Below the pieces are notes generated by a model, which saw only the letters and a program-made list of their open reading frames with translations, was not told where the DNA came from and searched no databases. A stretch of 64,000 bases of DNA from Paenibacillus hemerocallicola (GTDB taxonomy: Bacteria; Bacillota; Bacilli; Paenibacillales; NBRC-103111). Of the stretch, positions 16,331-24,101 are shown piece by piece; the first letter of the stretch is position 1; the number at the start of each line of letters is the position of its first letter. The translations under genes and the position numbers were made by a program. The DNA lies in the NCBI RefSeq assembly GCF_006265175.1, contig NZ_VDCQ01000015.1:22805-86804 (forward strand), written 5' to 3'.

Positions 16331-16373
16331 TGATAACAATTATCATTATATTGATAATGATTATCAGTGTCAA
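16331..16373 (-). promoter_or_regulatory. Fur-controlled consensus promoter
   Basis: On the minus strand TTGACA (16368-16373), 17 bases and TATAAT (16345-16350) give a perfect sigma-A promoter. The spacer holds a perfect 7-1-7 Fur box TGATAAT-G-ATTATCA (16352-16366). A second box with one mismatch (TGATAAC-A-ATTATCA, 16331-16345) overlaps the -10 and start site. Repression with iron and strong expression without it are expected. Confidence 0.9.
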
Positions 16374-16860
16374 TTATTAATCGTAGTTTCTTGAAAATAC
16401 ATTCGGGCTCTATATCGACATTGCAAAAAACAATGAACCTCATTTTGCTATTGGCGAACTTAGGTTCAACAATAGTAAAATGGGGTTCATTTAAACCGCA
16501 ATTCCGCCTGCAAGGAGCAAAATAGCGCAATATACGGAGCTGCCTTTCGTTTAAACCGCCAACAAGTTGCCTGTAATTAGCGGCACTGGATTCCGTTATT
16601 ATCTCGAATTTCGCTACACTTCTGAATATAACGGCACAAGATTCCGTTATCTTGATTTCTATAGGTGAAATTGGGTAAAGAACAGCATAATAGGGGAAAT
16701 ATTTTCCTTTATTATGCTGTCAACACTGCTATTGAGGTTAATAACATACGCCAGTTCCGCTATTGTATGGAATCGCGGTCACGCCGGCACCGGCAAAGGC
16801 GGCTGGCCTTCGCCGATCATGCGATGTAAGCACTTCAGTATGCGAATTAGGCTTCGTTCA
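16374..16860. repeat. Intergenic region with palindromic repeat units
   Basis: No gene is seen in this gap. It contains AACGG-type units (GGATTCCGTTATTA at 16588, ATAACGGCACAAGATTCCGT from 16627), GAACC/GGTTC arms (16432-16494), and a 39-base inverted repeat at 16682-16720 with perfect 11-bp arms ACAGCATAATA/TATTATGCTGT. Similar units recur in other gaps (40.6, 52.6 and 56.9 kb). Confidence 0.6.
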
Positions 16861-16889
16861 AAAAAGCCGGCCTCCCTGGGAGACCGACT
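16861..16889 (-). terminator. Terminator of folE
   Basis: GTCGGTCTCCC/GGGAGGCCGGC hairpin, G-T pairs included, followed on the minus strand by six T. Confidence 0.75.
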
Positions 16890-16898
16890 TTCCTTCTT

Positions 16899-17492
16899 TT
16901 AATCCTTGACGAGAGACAAAAATTCCGCCCGCAGCGCGGAATCCGAGGTGAACCGTCCTCTTACGGCCGACGTCACCGTCTTGCTGCCCGGCTTCTTTAC
17001 CCCGCGCGAGCACATGCACATATGCTCTCCGTCCACGACGACCATAACCCCTTGAGGGTCCAACACCTCGACGAGAATGTCGGCGATTTCCGACGTTATG
17101 CGTTCCTGGACTTGCAGTCGACGGGTAACCGCTTCAACCAACCGGGCGAATTTGCTTAGTCCGGCAATTTTGCCGCTCGGCAAATACCCGATGTGGATTT
17201 TGCCGAAAAAGGGCGCCATATGGTGCTCGCACTGACTGTAATAGACGATATCCTTGATAATGACCAGCTCTTGGTGGTTTTCGTCGAACGTAACTCCCAT
17301 TACGTCACGGGGGTCGACCGAATAGCCCGCGAAAATCTCCTCATACATCCGGGTTACCCGGGCCGGCGTCTCCAGCAGTCCTTCGCGCTCCACGTTCTCG
17401 CCCATGAGCCGCAAAATTTCTCGTACATGTTCCTCGATCCGTTCTCGGTTGCGATCCACGTTGTCGTTACGGTAATCTTTCACCCCAGCCAT
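16899..17492 (-). CDS. folE: GTP cyclohydrolase I (FolE)
   Basis: A 197-residue type I enzyme making 7,8-dihydroneopterin triphosphate from GTP, the first step of folate synthesis and a precursor for queuosine. Zinc ligands and the active site are visible in QCEHHMAPFFGKIHIGY and GEHMCMCSRGVKKPGS, and VEAVTRRLQVQER is typical. GAGGAGGG precedes the ATG. It stands downstream of yneF on the same strand and ends at a terminator. The queG gene 1.5 kb away uses a pathway that begins with this enzyme, though the two are not in one operon. Confidence 0.95.
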   Translation of the reverse strand: MAGVKDYRNDNVDRNRERIEEHVREILRLMGENVEREGLLETPARVTRMYEEIFAGYSVDPRDVMGVTFDENHQELVIIKDIVYYSQCEHHMAPFFGKIHIGYLPSGKIAGLSKFARLVEAVTRRLQVQERITSEIADILVEVLDPQGVMVVVDGEHMCMCSRGVKKPGSKTVTSAVRGRFTSDSALRAEFLSLVKD

Positions 17493-17531
17493 CCGAATCC
17501 CTCCTCCTCGCTTACGCGGGAGATGCAGCCT

Positions 17532-17741
17532 TTATTTCCATTTCTGGTTTTTCATCATGCCCTGAACTTGCTGCATCTGTTTCTTGTTCAAGTTATACCC
17601 CATCTTCTTCGCCATCTGCTGCAGCATCTCGGGATTTGCCTGCATCGCTTCCATTTGCTTGCGCAAGTAGAATACGCCGATGAAAAATCCTCCGACGAGA
17701 CCGACGATCAAAGTCACAATAGGTATAATCCAACTCCACAT
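17532..17741 (-). CDS. yneF: YneF family (UPF0154) membrane protein
   Basis: A 69-residue protein with one N-terminal membrane helix (IIPIVTLIVGLVGGFFIGVFYLRKQ) and a Met/Gln-rich tail including NPEMLQQMAKKMGYNLNKKQM, the UPF0154 signature. Function unknown; it is widespread in Firmicutes. GGGGTGA precedes the ATG, and a good sigma-A promoter is at 17788-17816. It may be co-transcribed with folE, 39 bases downstream. Confidence 0.9.
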   Translation of the reverse strand: MWSWIIPIVTLIVGLVGGFFIGVFYLRKQMEAMQANPEMLQQMAKKMGYNLNKKQMQQVQGMMKNQKWK

Positions 17742-17787
17742 TCAATTTCACCCCAACATCGATTTCTTATGCTGTCGAATACATTTC

Positions 17788-17816
17788 ATCATAGCATTTT
17801 GGGAAGTTTACTTCAA
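17788..17816 (-). promoter_or_regulatory. Sigma-A promoter of yneF-folE
   Basis: On the minus strand TTGAAG, 17 bases, TATGAT, 46 bases before yneF. Confidence 0.6.
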
Positions 17817-17950
17817 ATGGGAAAAATGGGCCCGATCCGCCGGGCTTTTACTACGGAGAAGCCTCCGTTGCGCCTCGCCATCGCCGAATGAACTCCTATA
17901 TGGGGATATTTCCGAGCCTATCAATAAAAGAAGGATCGCTTTGCGCTATG

Positions 17951-18982
17951 CTAAGCCAGTACGCTCTCGACGAACACGGTCGTGTGCCTCGCAAGGTCGA
18001 CTTCCTTGACCTGAATCTGATCCTCGACCTGGCGCACGACGCGAACGATCGGACGCCCCGGCAAGCCGCGATGCTGCCCTACGACGACGCCCGACTCTTT
18101 CGTGGATAGGCGGACGGACGAGCCGGTCGGGTAGACGGAGACGGTTCGCAGAAAATGGATTAGCACGTCCCGATCCAGCTTTGTTCCCGCCAATGCCATC
18201 ATATGCTCGCATGCCTCGTGGGGAAGCATCCGTTTGCCCCCCGCGGATAAATTGTACTGCAAATTGTCGAACATGTTGGCGACGGTCACGATTTTGGCGT
18301 ATATATGAATTTGGTCCCCCACCAGCTTCCTCGGGAAACCTTCGCCGTTCGGCGCTTCATGGTGCTGCAGCGCCACATGGGCGATCAGCAGATTCAGCTC
18401 CTGCTTCTGCTTCAGCAGCTCGAAGCCTCTCCACGTATGGTGCCGTTTCGGGTCCGGCGATTCGTCGTCCGCGAGCCTCTCCACCTTGCCGACATCGTGA
18501 AGCAGCGCTCCTATGGCCAATTCCTTCAACTGCGTCTGATTCAAATTCATATTGATGCCGATCATCGTGGACATCATGCACACGTTCAAAGCATGCACAT
18601 ACGCTTCGTTATCCTTCGTCCGGATATCCGAGAGCTGGATCAGCACTTCCTTGTTGCGCGTCACGTCGTCCAGCAGCTGGTCGATGCTCACGCTAACCGA
18701 ACGGGTGTCGAACTGCTTGCCGGACTTGATCGTGTCGAACGTTTCCGTCATCTTCTTCATGACGCTCCGCTTCGTTTCGTCGGACAGCACCTCGGGAATT
18801 TCCACGTCCTCGAATTGGGGGTCTTTAATATATAACATCGTCGCGCCGATCCGGTTCAGCGTGTTGATCATGTAGACGGTCAATTGCACGCCTTCGGACA
18901 GCAGAACGGTCCCGTTGCTGGCAAAAATCGTTCTGCCCAAATATTGTCCCGATTCCACCTGCTCGATGCTGACGTATTTCAT
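17951..18982 (-). CDS. HD-GYP domain protein, probable cyclic-di-GMP phosphodiesterase
   Basis: A 343-residue cytoplasmic protein. The N-terminal ~130 residues are of unknown fold. The HD-GYP domain (about 140-290) shows HALNVCMMS, the metal pair LLHDVGK, HHTWRGFELL and LQHHEAPNGEGFP, the last a GYP-motif variant ending GFP. A small C-terminal domain (about 295-343) follows. Such proteins hydrolyse cyclic-di-GMP, but activity with the altered GYP motif is not guaranteed. GGAGGG precedes the ATG. The next upstream gene, queG, lies 64 bases away on the same strand. Confidence 0.82.
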   Translation of the reverse strand: MKYVSIEQVESGQYLGRTIFASNGTVLLSEGVQLTVYMINTLNRIGATMLYIKDPQFEDVEIPEVLSDETKRSVMKKMTETFDTIKSGKQFDTRSVSVSIDQLLDDVTRNKEVLIQLSDIRTKDNEAYVHALNVCMMSTMIGINMNLNQTQLKELAIGALLHDVGKVERLADDESPDPKRHHTWRGFELLKQKQELNLLIAHVALQHHEAPNGEGFPRKLVGDQIHIYAKIVTVANMFDNLQYNLSAGGKRMLPHEACEHMMALAGTKLDRDVLIHFLRTVSVYPTGSSVRLSTKESGVVVGQHRGLPGRPIVRVVRQVEDQIQVKEVDLARHTTVFVESVLA

Positions 18983-19046
18983 GCAAACTTTCCCTCCAGC
19001 CTAATAACTCCCCGTTGTCTCGCCTGACCGAGACCGTTCACGCTCG

Positions 19047-20219
19047 TCAGGTCCCGCTCGCCGAAATCTCCTTCGCGGCGCTCCTTATGCGCTCCGCCAC
19101 ATCGGGGTTAGCTTCCTTCCGCTCCGCTTCTTCCAGCGCGGCCAGCGCTTCCGATCCGCCGATCCGCCCAAGCGCCCATGCGGCCGTCCCGCGAATTTCC
19201 GGCCTGTCGTCATCGTTCAGCATCTCTGCCAATAAGGGTACGGCCGACTTGTCCCGGAAATTGCCGAGGGCAATGATCGCATTGCGCTGAATCGGTTTCT
19301 TACCGCGCCAGGAAGCCGCCATATCGCCGTATTGTTCGCGAAACTGCTTGTTCGACATCGACAGCAGCGGCTTCAGCAATGGCTTTACCTTCTCCGGGTC
19401 CGGCTGCAGATCGGGCTGATGCGTCCAGTTTTTCCCTTTGTTCACCGGGCAGACGACTTGGCACGTATCGCACCCGTATAGCCGGTTGCCGATTTTGCGC
19501 ATCATATCGTCTCCGACGAAACCTTTCGTTTGCGTCGCGAACGATATGCAGAGGCTCGAATTCAACTGTCCCGGACCGACCAGAGCGCCGGTCGGGCAGG
19601 CATCGATGCATATCGTACATTCACCGCACTGGTCGGTTATCGGCCGATCAGGCGGGAAGGGGATATTCGTGACAAGCTCGCCGAGGTATACCCAAGAGCC
19701 CCATTCCGGCGTTATGATCGCGCAGTTTTTGCCGCTCCATCCGATACCCGCGCGTTCGGCTACCGCTCTGTCGACCAAAGCGCCCGTATCGACCATGCTT
19801 TCCATCCGGGCGTCCGGGACGCGCTCCGTGATGAACGCTTCGAGAGAAGCCATTCTTCGCCGCAGCACCCGATGGTAATCCTCCCCCCAGGAGGAGCGGG
19901 AAATAATCCCTCGGTATGCGCCCGGCTCGGACTTCGGAGGATCGGACAATTTGGAGGGGTACGCGATTGCAATGGAAATTAGCGATTGCGGGCGATCCAG
20001 ACTGAGCGCCGGGTCCGTCCGCTTGTCCAGATCCGGCTCCTCGAAGCCCGACTCGTGTCCCCGTTCCCGGTGTCGCAGCAATATTTGCTTGAGCTCCGCG
20101 AACGGCTCGGCCGACGCGAAGCCGATCTTGTCGATGCCGAGCGCAGGCAGAGCCTCTTGGATTTCCTCTTTCAATCCGGCCCAGTGTTCCCGGGTTCCCG
20201 ACGCCGTCGTGACGCTCAT
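19047..20219 (-). CDS. queG: Epoxyqueuosine reductase QueG
   Basis: A 390-residue cobalamin-dependent iron-sulfur enzyme catalysing the last step of queuosine synthesis on tRNA. The two [4Fe-4S] sites are CGECTICIDACPTGAL plus the Cys of LCISFATQTKG, and CDTCQVVCPVNKG. The C-terminal 100 residues form HEAT-like repeats (RNAIIALGNFRDKSAVPLLAEML, RGTAAWALGRIG). GAGGTGAG precedes the ATG. It follows rnhA by 12 bases in a leftward run that includes lepB and the DUF402 gene. Confidence 0.95.
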   Translation of the reverse strand: MSVTTASGTREHWAGLKEEIQEALPALGIDKIGFASAEPFAELKQILLRHRERGHESGFEEPDLDKRTDPALSLDRPQSLISIAIAYPSKLSDPPKSEPGAYRGIISRSSWGEDYHRVLRRRMASLEAFITERVPDARMESMVDTGALVDRAVAERAGIGWSGKNCAIITPEWGSWVYLGELVTNIPFPPDRPITDQCGECTICIDACPTGALVGPGQLNSSLCISFATQTKGFVGDDMMRKIGNRLYGCDTCQVVCPVNKGKNWTHQPDLQPDPEKVKPLLKPLLSMSNKQFREQYGDMAASWRGKKPIQRNAIIALGNFRDKSAVPLLAEMLNDDDRPEIRGTAAWALGRIGGSEALAALEEAERKEANPDVAERIRSAAKEISASGT

Positions 20220-20231
20220 GCCGTGCTCACC

Positions 20232-20669
20232 TCAAATTAGGCGCTTGATCGCTTCCCGAGCCAAAAAGTCGCAATGGTTGTTGAACTCGTTGTCGCTATG
20301 TCCTTTGACTTTAATATACTCCACGTTGTGCGTTTCCATTAATTTCAACAGCTGCTTCCACAAGTCCTGATTTTCGACGGGCTGTCCCTTGCTGGTTTTC
20401 CACCCGTTCCGCTGCCATCCCCGTATCCAGCTTTGCTGGAAGCAATTGACCAAATAAGCGGAATCGCTGTACAGCCTCACCTTGCAAGGCTCCTTCAGCA
20501 CGCCAAGCGATTCGATCGCGGCAAGCAGCTCCATCCGGTTATTCGTCGTATGCTTCTCGCCGCCGGACATTTCTTTGCGATTGGCGCCGTAAAACAGGAT
20601 GGCCCCCCATCCGCCGGGGCCCGGATTGCCGGAGCACGCTCCATCCGTGTAGATCATGACGTCCTTCAA
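20232..20669 (-). CDS. rnhA: Ribonuclease HI
   Basis: A 145-residue RNase H1, which cuts the RNA strand of RNA-DNA hybrids. Catalytic residues are visible in YTDGACSGNPGPGGW (Asp), MELLAAIESL (Glu), YSDSAYL (Asp) and GHSDNEFNN (His/Asp). I chose the TTG at 20669: GGGAGG, inside the last lepB codons, lies 9 bases upstream, and TTG directly follows the lepB stop. An ATG at 20702 would overlap lepB by 31 bases and lacks a good site. Confidence 0.92.
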   Translation of the reverse strand: MKDVMIYTDGACSGNPGPGGWGAILFYGANRKEMSGGEKHTTNNRMELLAAIESLGVLKEPCKVRLYSDSAYLVNCFQQSWIRGWQRNGWKTSKGQPVENQDLWKQLLKLMETHNVEYIKVKGHSDNEFNNHCDFLAREAIKRLI

Positions 20670-20671
20670 CG

Positions 20672-21274
20672 CTACAGTCCTCCCATTTGGCGAGGAGGCC
20701 AAAGGATGAACTCGGCCTTGCCTTGTATCGCCTTCTCCGACACGGTACCGAATGTCCGGCTATCCTTGCTGGCCAGCTGATGCCGGTTGTCTCCCATCAC
20801 GAAGTAGCGTCCTTCTTCGACAATGATCGGCCCGCGGTCCCCGTCCTCGATCTTGATATCCGTATAAGGCTCGGAGACGGCCTCCCCGTTCACGTACAGC
20901 TTGCCTCCCCGAATTTCCACGTTGTCTCCCGGAGTGGCCACGACGCGTTTGACCAAATATTGCCGGTCCACCGACTGCATGTCGGGATCCTTCAAAATGA
21001 CGACGTCCCCCCGATCCGGATGTCCGATCAGGAAGGAGAATTTGTTGACGAACAGCCACTCCTTCTCCCGAAGGGTCGGTTCCATGGAATGTCCTTTGAC
21101 CGTAGATAAATTAAAGACATACATGTTCAGCAAAATCACGATGACAAGAGCAACGGCTATCGATTTGGTCCAATCCCATAGTTCTGAGGCCACGCTGCGC
21201 GTCGGAGCCTGCGCCTGCTCCGCTGCGGGGGCCGAAACCGCCTCGCGGCCGTCTTGGCTTTCGTAAGTGCCCAT
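20672..21274 (-). CDS. lepB: Signal peptidase I
   Basis: A 200-residue type I signal peptidase with a cytoplasmic N-tail, one membrane anchor (about 32-54) and the extracellular catalytic domain. The serine is in GHSMEPTL, the lysine in GDVVILKDP...YLVKRVVATPGD, and box E is MGDNRHQLASKDSRTFG. It cleaves signal peptides from exported proteins. The ATG at 21274 is 1 base after the DUF402 stop and follows GGAGGGTTGAC, so the pair is coupled. Confidence 0.95.
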   Translation of the reverse strand: MGTYESQDGREAVSAPAAEQAQAPTRSVASELWDWTKSIAVALVIVILLNMYVFNLSTVKGHSMEPTLREKEWLFVNKFSFLIGHPDRGDVVILKDPDMQSVDRQYLVKRVVATPGDNVEIRGGKLYVNGEAVSEPYTDIKIEDGDRGPIIVEEGRYFVMGDNRHQLASKDSRTFGTVSEKAIQGKAEFILWPPRQMGGL

Positions 21275-21275
21275 G

Positions 21276-21827
21276 TCAACCCTCCGGCCCATCGTTTTTC
21301 CACATCTCGTAGTAGGCAAGTACCTGCTCGTTGCGGAACGGCGTATCTCCCCGCTTCAATCGGCCCAACACCGCTTCCAGTCCCCGCTTCACTTTGCGCT
21401 CCACTACGTCCGAGTAATGGTAATTTTGTTTATGCAGCTCGTATTCTTCCTGGTCCACGACTTGGGTATAGCCGTCCGGCGTGCGAATCACGTCCAGATC
21501 GTAATCGATGTAAGTAATGACTCCGCCGTTCACGTACGGAGGAGAGGCGATATTGCAATAATAACGGACTCCCTGATCCTCCAGAAGCGAAACGACATTG
21601 AACCATTGACCGGGAATGAAAAACGTGACCGACGGAATTTTGCTCGTCCATTCCTTCCCGTCGCGTTCGCGAATCGGCGTCTGGCTGTTGATCAGCACGA
21701 TCATCGACTCGTCCCGGTGCTCCGGAATGAGCAGCGGGTCGGGAATACGCCAGTTTTTCATCCACATCCGATGAAGATGCCCGTCGTGTTTGAAGCTTTT
21801 GATTCGATATGGGGAAAATGGATTCAT
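21276..21827 (-). CDS. DUF402 nucleoside tri/diphosphatase family protein
   Basis: A 183-residue protein of the UPF0374/DUF402 family, related to B. subtilis YgaC-type nucleoside tri- and diphosphatases. It starts MNPFSPYRIKSFKHDG and contains SPPYVNGGVITYIDYDLDV, where the acidic residues are expected to bind metal. The ATG at 21827 fits the family start; the open frame upstream runs through a promoter and repeats. TATAAT lies 28 bases before the start, inside the edge of a 52-base direct repeat. Confidence 0.8.
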   Translation of the reverse strand: MNPFSPYRIKSFKHDGHLHRMWMKNWRIPDPLLIPEHRDESMIVLINSQTPIRERDGKEWTSKIPSVTFFIPGQWFNVVSLLEDQGVRYYCNIASPPYVNGGVITYIDYDLDVIRTPDGYTQVVDQEEYELHKQNYHYSDVVERKVKRGLEAVLGRLKRGDTPFRNEQVLAYYEMWKNDGPEG

Positions 21828-21859
21828 AGTAAGCCCTTTCTGAACAACTACTCCTATTA

Positions 21860-21911
21860 TATCAAAAACCATTATCGAAGTAAGCACATGGATGTACGAC
21901 CGCGAAATAGC
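21860..21911. repeat. 52-bp direct repeat, copy 1
   Basis: Matches 21981-22032 in 50 of 52 positions, offset 121 bases. Its right-strand start overlaps the TATAAT box (minus strand, 21856-21861) of the DUF402 gene. Copy 2 has lost this box. Confidence 0.9.
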
Positions 21912-21980
21912 GGTTGTTTTTGATGGTACGAAAAGCTCTCCTTCGCCATTTCCCTTGGCCAAATCCACTTTCCGTAACGT

Positions 21981-22032
21981 TATCAAAAACCATTATCGAA
22001 GTAAGCACATGGATGTAAGACCGCGAATTAGC
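21981..22032. repeat. 52-bp direct repeat, copy 2
   Basis: Second copy of the element at 21860-21911. It differs at two positions and at its flank (GTTATC instead of ATATC), so the -10 box is not conserved. The copies bracket 69 bases of non-coding sequence between the DUF402 and GNAT genes. Confidence 0.9.
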
Positions 22033-22120
22033 ACCCATACGAATACAAAAGCATATCTCTACGCCAATTGCAACGGCTTCAAGATATGCCCTTCGAAGGA
22101 GCGATGCGATTCGTCTCCCG

Positions 22121-22549
22121 TCAGCGGCCGCTCACGATTCTCAAGTGACGGAACGAACGGGAAAAATTGTTGTCGGTATAGCCTACCGCTTCGTAAACGG
22201 GAAGAATCGGTTCGTTGTGCACATCCACGGTTACGAGAATTTTGCTGACCTTGCGCTGGATGAACTTCTGCTTCAGACCGTTGATAAGCGCTTTGCCGAT
22301 GCCACGCCGCTGATACGCTGTCGCTACGGCGATACGGTAATAATACCCCTGGTTGCGTTGGTCGATCGTACCGATGATGATGCCGGCGATCTCATCGCCC
22401 ACGATGGAGACAAGTACCAGGTCCGGATCCAAGGAAAGCTGCTTGGCGAAAGCTTCCATCGTCTCCTCGTAACAGGCTTCGGACAATACTTCGCTGAAAA
22501 GACTCGTAATCGACGCATAATCGGACAAATAAAAGGGCCGAACGAACAT
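22121..22549 (-). CDS. GNAT family N-acetyltransferase
   Basis: A 142-residue acetyltransferase with the GNAT core. Motif A, YRIAVATAYQRRGIGKALI, binds acetyl-CoA; VTVDVHNEPILPVYEAVGY is the C-terminal motif B. Substrate unknown. GGGGAGAG precedes the ATG at 22549. No operon partner is visible; the next gene to its left on the same strand is nearly 300 bases away. Confidence 0.85.
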   Translation of the reverse strand: MFVRPFYLSDYASITSLFSEVLSEACYEETMEAFAKQLSLDPDLVLVSIVGDEIAGIIIGTIDQRNQGYYYRIAVATAYQRRGIGKALINGLKQKFIQRKVSKILVTVDVHNEPILPVYEAVGYTDNNFSRSFRHLRIVSGR

Positions 22550-23005
22550 CCTGGTCTCTCCCCGTTTGTTTTTTTATCGACGAAAATGATATGAAGTTAC
22601 AAATACGACAAAAATCGAGGAAATCCTGCCAAAGTCTTAATAAATCCTTAAAAACTTTAGTTTTTTTCGAAAATTCGCATGAAAACGCTTATTAGAAACC
22701 GTTTTCAGTCCCATTTTAGGATCCTATAGGCTTTTTAACATATATTTACGTTTGTACATTTTTTTCCTTTTCCCAAATTTTCGACAAAATTCGATTGAAC
22801 TCCCCTCGTTACCGTTCAAGAATACTGCTCCTCTGCCATGTCCGAAACCGGGCAAGACGATACTCTCCTATACTCTATGAGACGTTGAAGTATAAGATGA
22901 TAAAAATCAAGCATACTGTTTAGGGTTGGATTTCAAAGGTTTATTGACAAGTTCGAAATCCGGCATGGGTGACGACGAACTTTTCAAACATAAGTATTGC
23001 GCATG
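22550..23005. other. AT-rich intergenic region
   Basis: No gene or terminator is seen. The stretch is clearly more AT-rich than its surroundings, with several T runs. It includes weak cre-like sequences at 22680-22707. It separates the divergent GNAT and sodA genes. Confidence 0.5.
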
Positions 23006-23035
23006 TTGACTTTATATCCGGAAATAAGGGATAAT
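23006..23035 (+). promoter_or_regulatory. Sigma-A promoter of sodA
   Basis: TTGACT (23006-23011), 18 bases, GATAAT (23030-23035), 38 bases before sodA. Confidence 0.55.
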
Positions 23036-23073
23036 AGGCATGTACAAATCCATAATTTAGGGAGGTATTTCTC

Positions 23074-23685
23074 ATGGCACATCAACTGCCGGCTCTGCCT
23101 TACGCAAACAATGCCCTCGAACCTCACATCGACGCACAAACGATGGAAATCCATCACGACCGTCATCACAACACATACGTAACGAACTTGAACGCAGCGC
23201 TCGACAAACATCCGGAGCTGCACGACAAATCGCTTGAAGCACTCATCTCCGACTTGAACGCGGTTCCTGAAGATATCCGTACCGCCGTTCGCAACAACGG
23301 TGGCGGCCATGCGAACCACTCCCTGTTCTGGACGACGATCGGCCCGAACGCGGGCGGACAACCGACCGGCGCTCTTGCTGCGGCAATCGACAGCGAGCTT
23401 GGCGGATTCGAAGCGTTCAAGCAAGCTTTCGCAACGGCTGCTACGACCCGATTCGGCAGCGGCTGGGCATGGCTCGCCGCTACGAAAGACGGCAAGCTGA
23501 AAGTATACAGCCTGCCTAACCAAGACAGCCCGATCATGGAAGGCGACACGCCGCTCCTCGGACTGGACGTATGGGAGCATGCTTATTACTTGAAATACCA
23601 AAACAAACGTCCGGACTACATTGGCGCTTTCTGGAACGTAGTCAACTGGAACGAAGTCGGCAAGCTGTACGACGCCGCGAAATAA
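23074..23685 (+). CDS. sodA: Superoxide dismutase (Mn/Fe), SodA
   Basis: A 203-residue cytoplasmic superoxide dismutase starting [20 protein letters not shown]. Metal ligands are in [15 protein letters not shown] and [12 protein letters not shown]. The Gly-Gly pair in NNGGGHANH and the late Gln/His region fit the Mn-type of Bacillus. TAGGGAGG precedes the ATG, and a strong hairpin follows. Its codon choice is more uniform than its neighbours (many GCN, AAC and CTT/CTG), as expected of a highly expressed gene. A second SOD, fused to DUF2935, is at 12561. Confidence 0.96.
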   Translation: MAHQLPALPYANNALEPHIDAQTMEIHHDRHHNTYVTNLNAALDKHPELHDKSLEALISDLNAVPEDIRTAVRNNGGGHANHSLFWTTIGPNAGGQPTGALAAAIDSELGGFEAFKQAFATAATTRFGSGWAWLAATKDGKLKVYSLPNQDSPIMEGDTPLLGLDVWEHAYYLKYQNKRPDYIGAFWNVVNWNEVGKLYDAAK

Positions 23686-23704
23686 TTCGGTTTGAAACGA
23701 ATGG

Positions 23705-23742
23705 GAACCCCCGCCCGTCACAAAGGTGACGGGCGGGGGTTC
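23705..23742 (+). terminator. Terminator of sodA
   Basis: A 17-bp GC-rich perfect stem (GAACCCCCGCCCGTCAC) with loop AAAG, followed by a T-rich tail. Confidence 0.8.
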
Positions 23743-23841
23743 TTGCGTTGCTTTTGTTCCTTTCGGCACCGGTTCTTGTTCGTCGGCTTCGCGAATACAA
23801 TGTAGCGAAAAACGATCAACCCCGAAAGGACGATCCCCCAT

Positions 23842-24003
23842 ATGTCGAAATCGAACCGCGGAAAAGCGTTATGGAAGCTGCCCTCCCGAGGAAGAGGGAC
23901 GTGCCCCGTATGCCGGGCGACGCGCATCAAGCTGCTGTATACCCGCACGCTGGAAGACGGCGCCAAGTCGAAGGTATGCAAGCGATGCCGCCCAAGCGCG
24001 TAA
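23842..24003 (+). CDS. Small zinc-ribbon protein
   Basis: A 53-residue basic protein with two CxxC knuckles, CPVC and CKRC, 25 residues apart (MSKSNRGKALWKLPSRGRG...). GAAAGGA lies about 11 bases before the ATG. A bidirectional terminator follows at 24041. This looks like a one-metal zinc ribbon that could bind nucleic acid, but I do not recognise a named family. Confidence 0.65.
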   Translation: MSKSNRGKALWKLPSRGRGTCPVCRATRIKLLYTRTLEDGAKSKVCKRCRPSA

Positions 24004-24040
24004 GGCAAGCCCTGCCGGAGGCAAACGCCTGAAAACGAAG

Positions 24041-24084
24041 AGAAGCTTCCGCCCCTCATGATATAGGGGATCGGAAGCTTCTTT
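24041..24084. terminator. Bidirectional terminator between the zinc-ribbon gene and mutY
   Basis: AGAAGCTTCCG and CGGAAGCTTCT, plus an inner CCCCT/AGGGG pair, form a long hairpin. TTTT follows on the right. Confidence 0.75.
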
Positions 24085-24101
24085 TGCGGGCAATGCCCTG
24101 T

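Noticed and set aside
22680-22707. Pair of cre-like (CcpA) sites upstream of the GNAT gene and sodA
   Set aside because: Each has two to three mismatches to the cre consensus and they sit in an AT-rich region where such matches are frequent.
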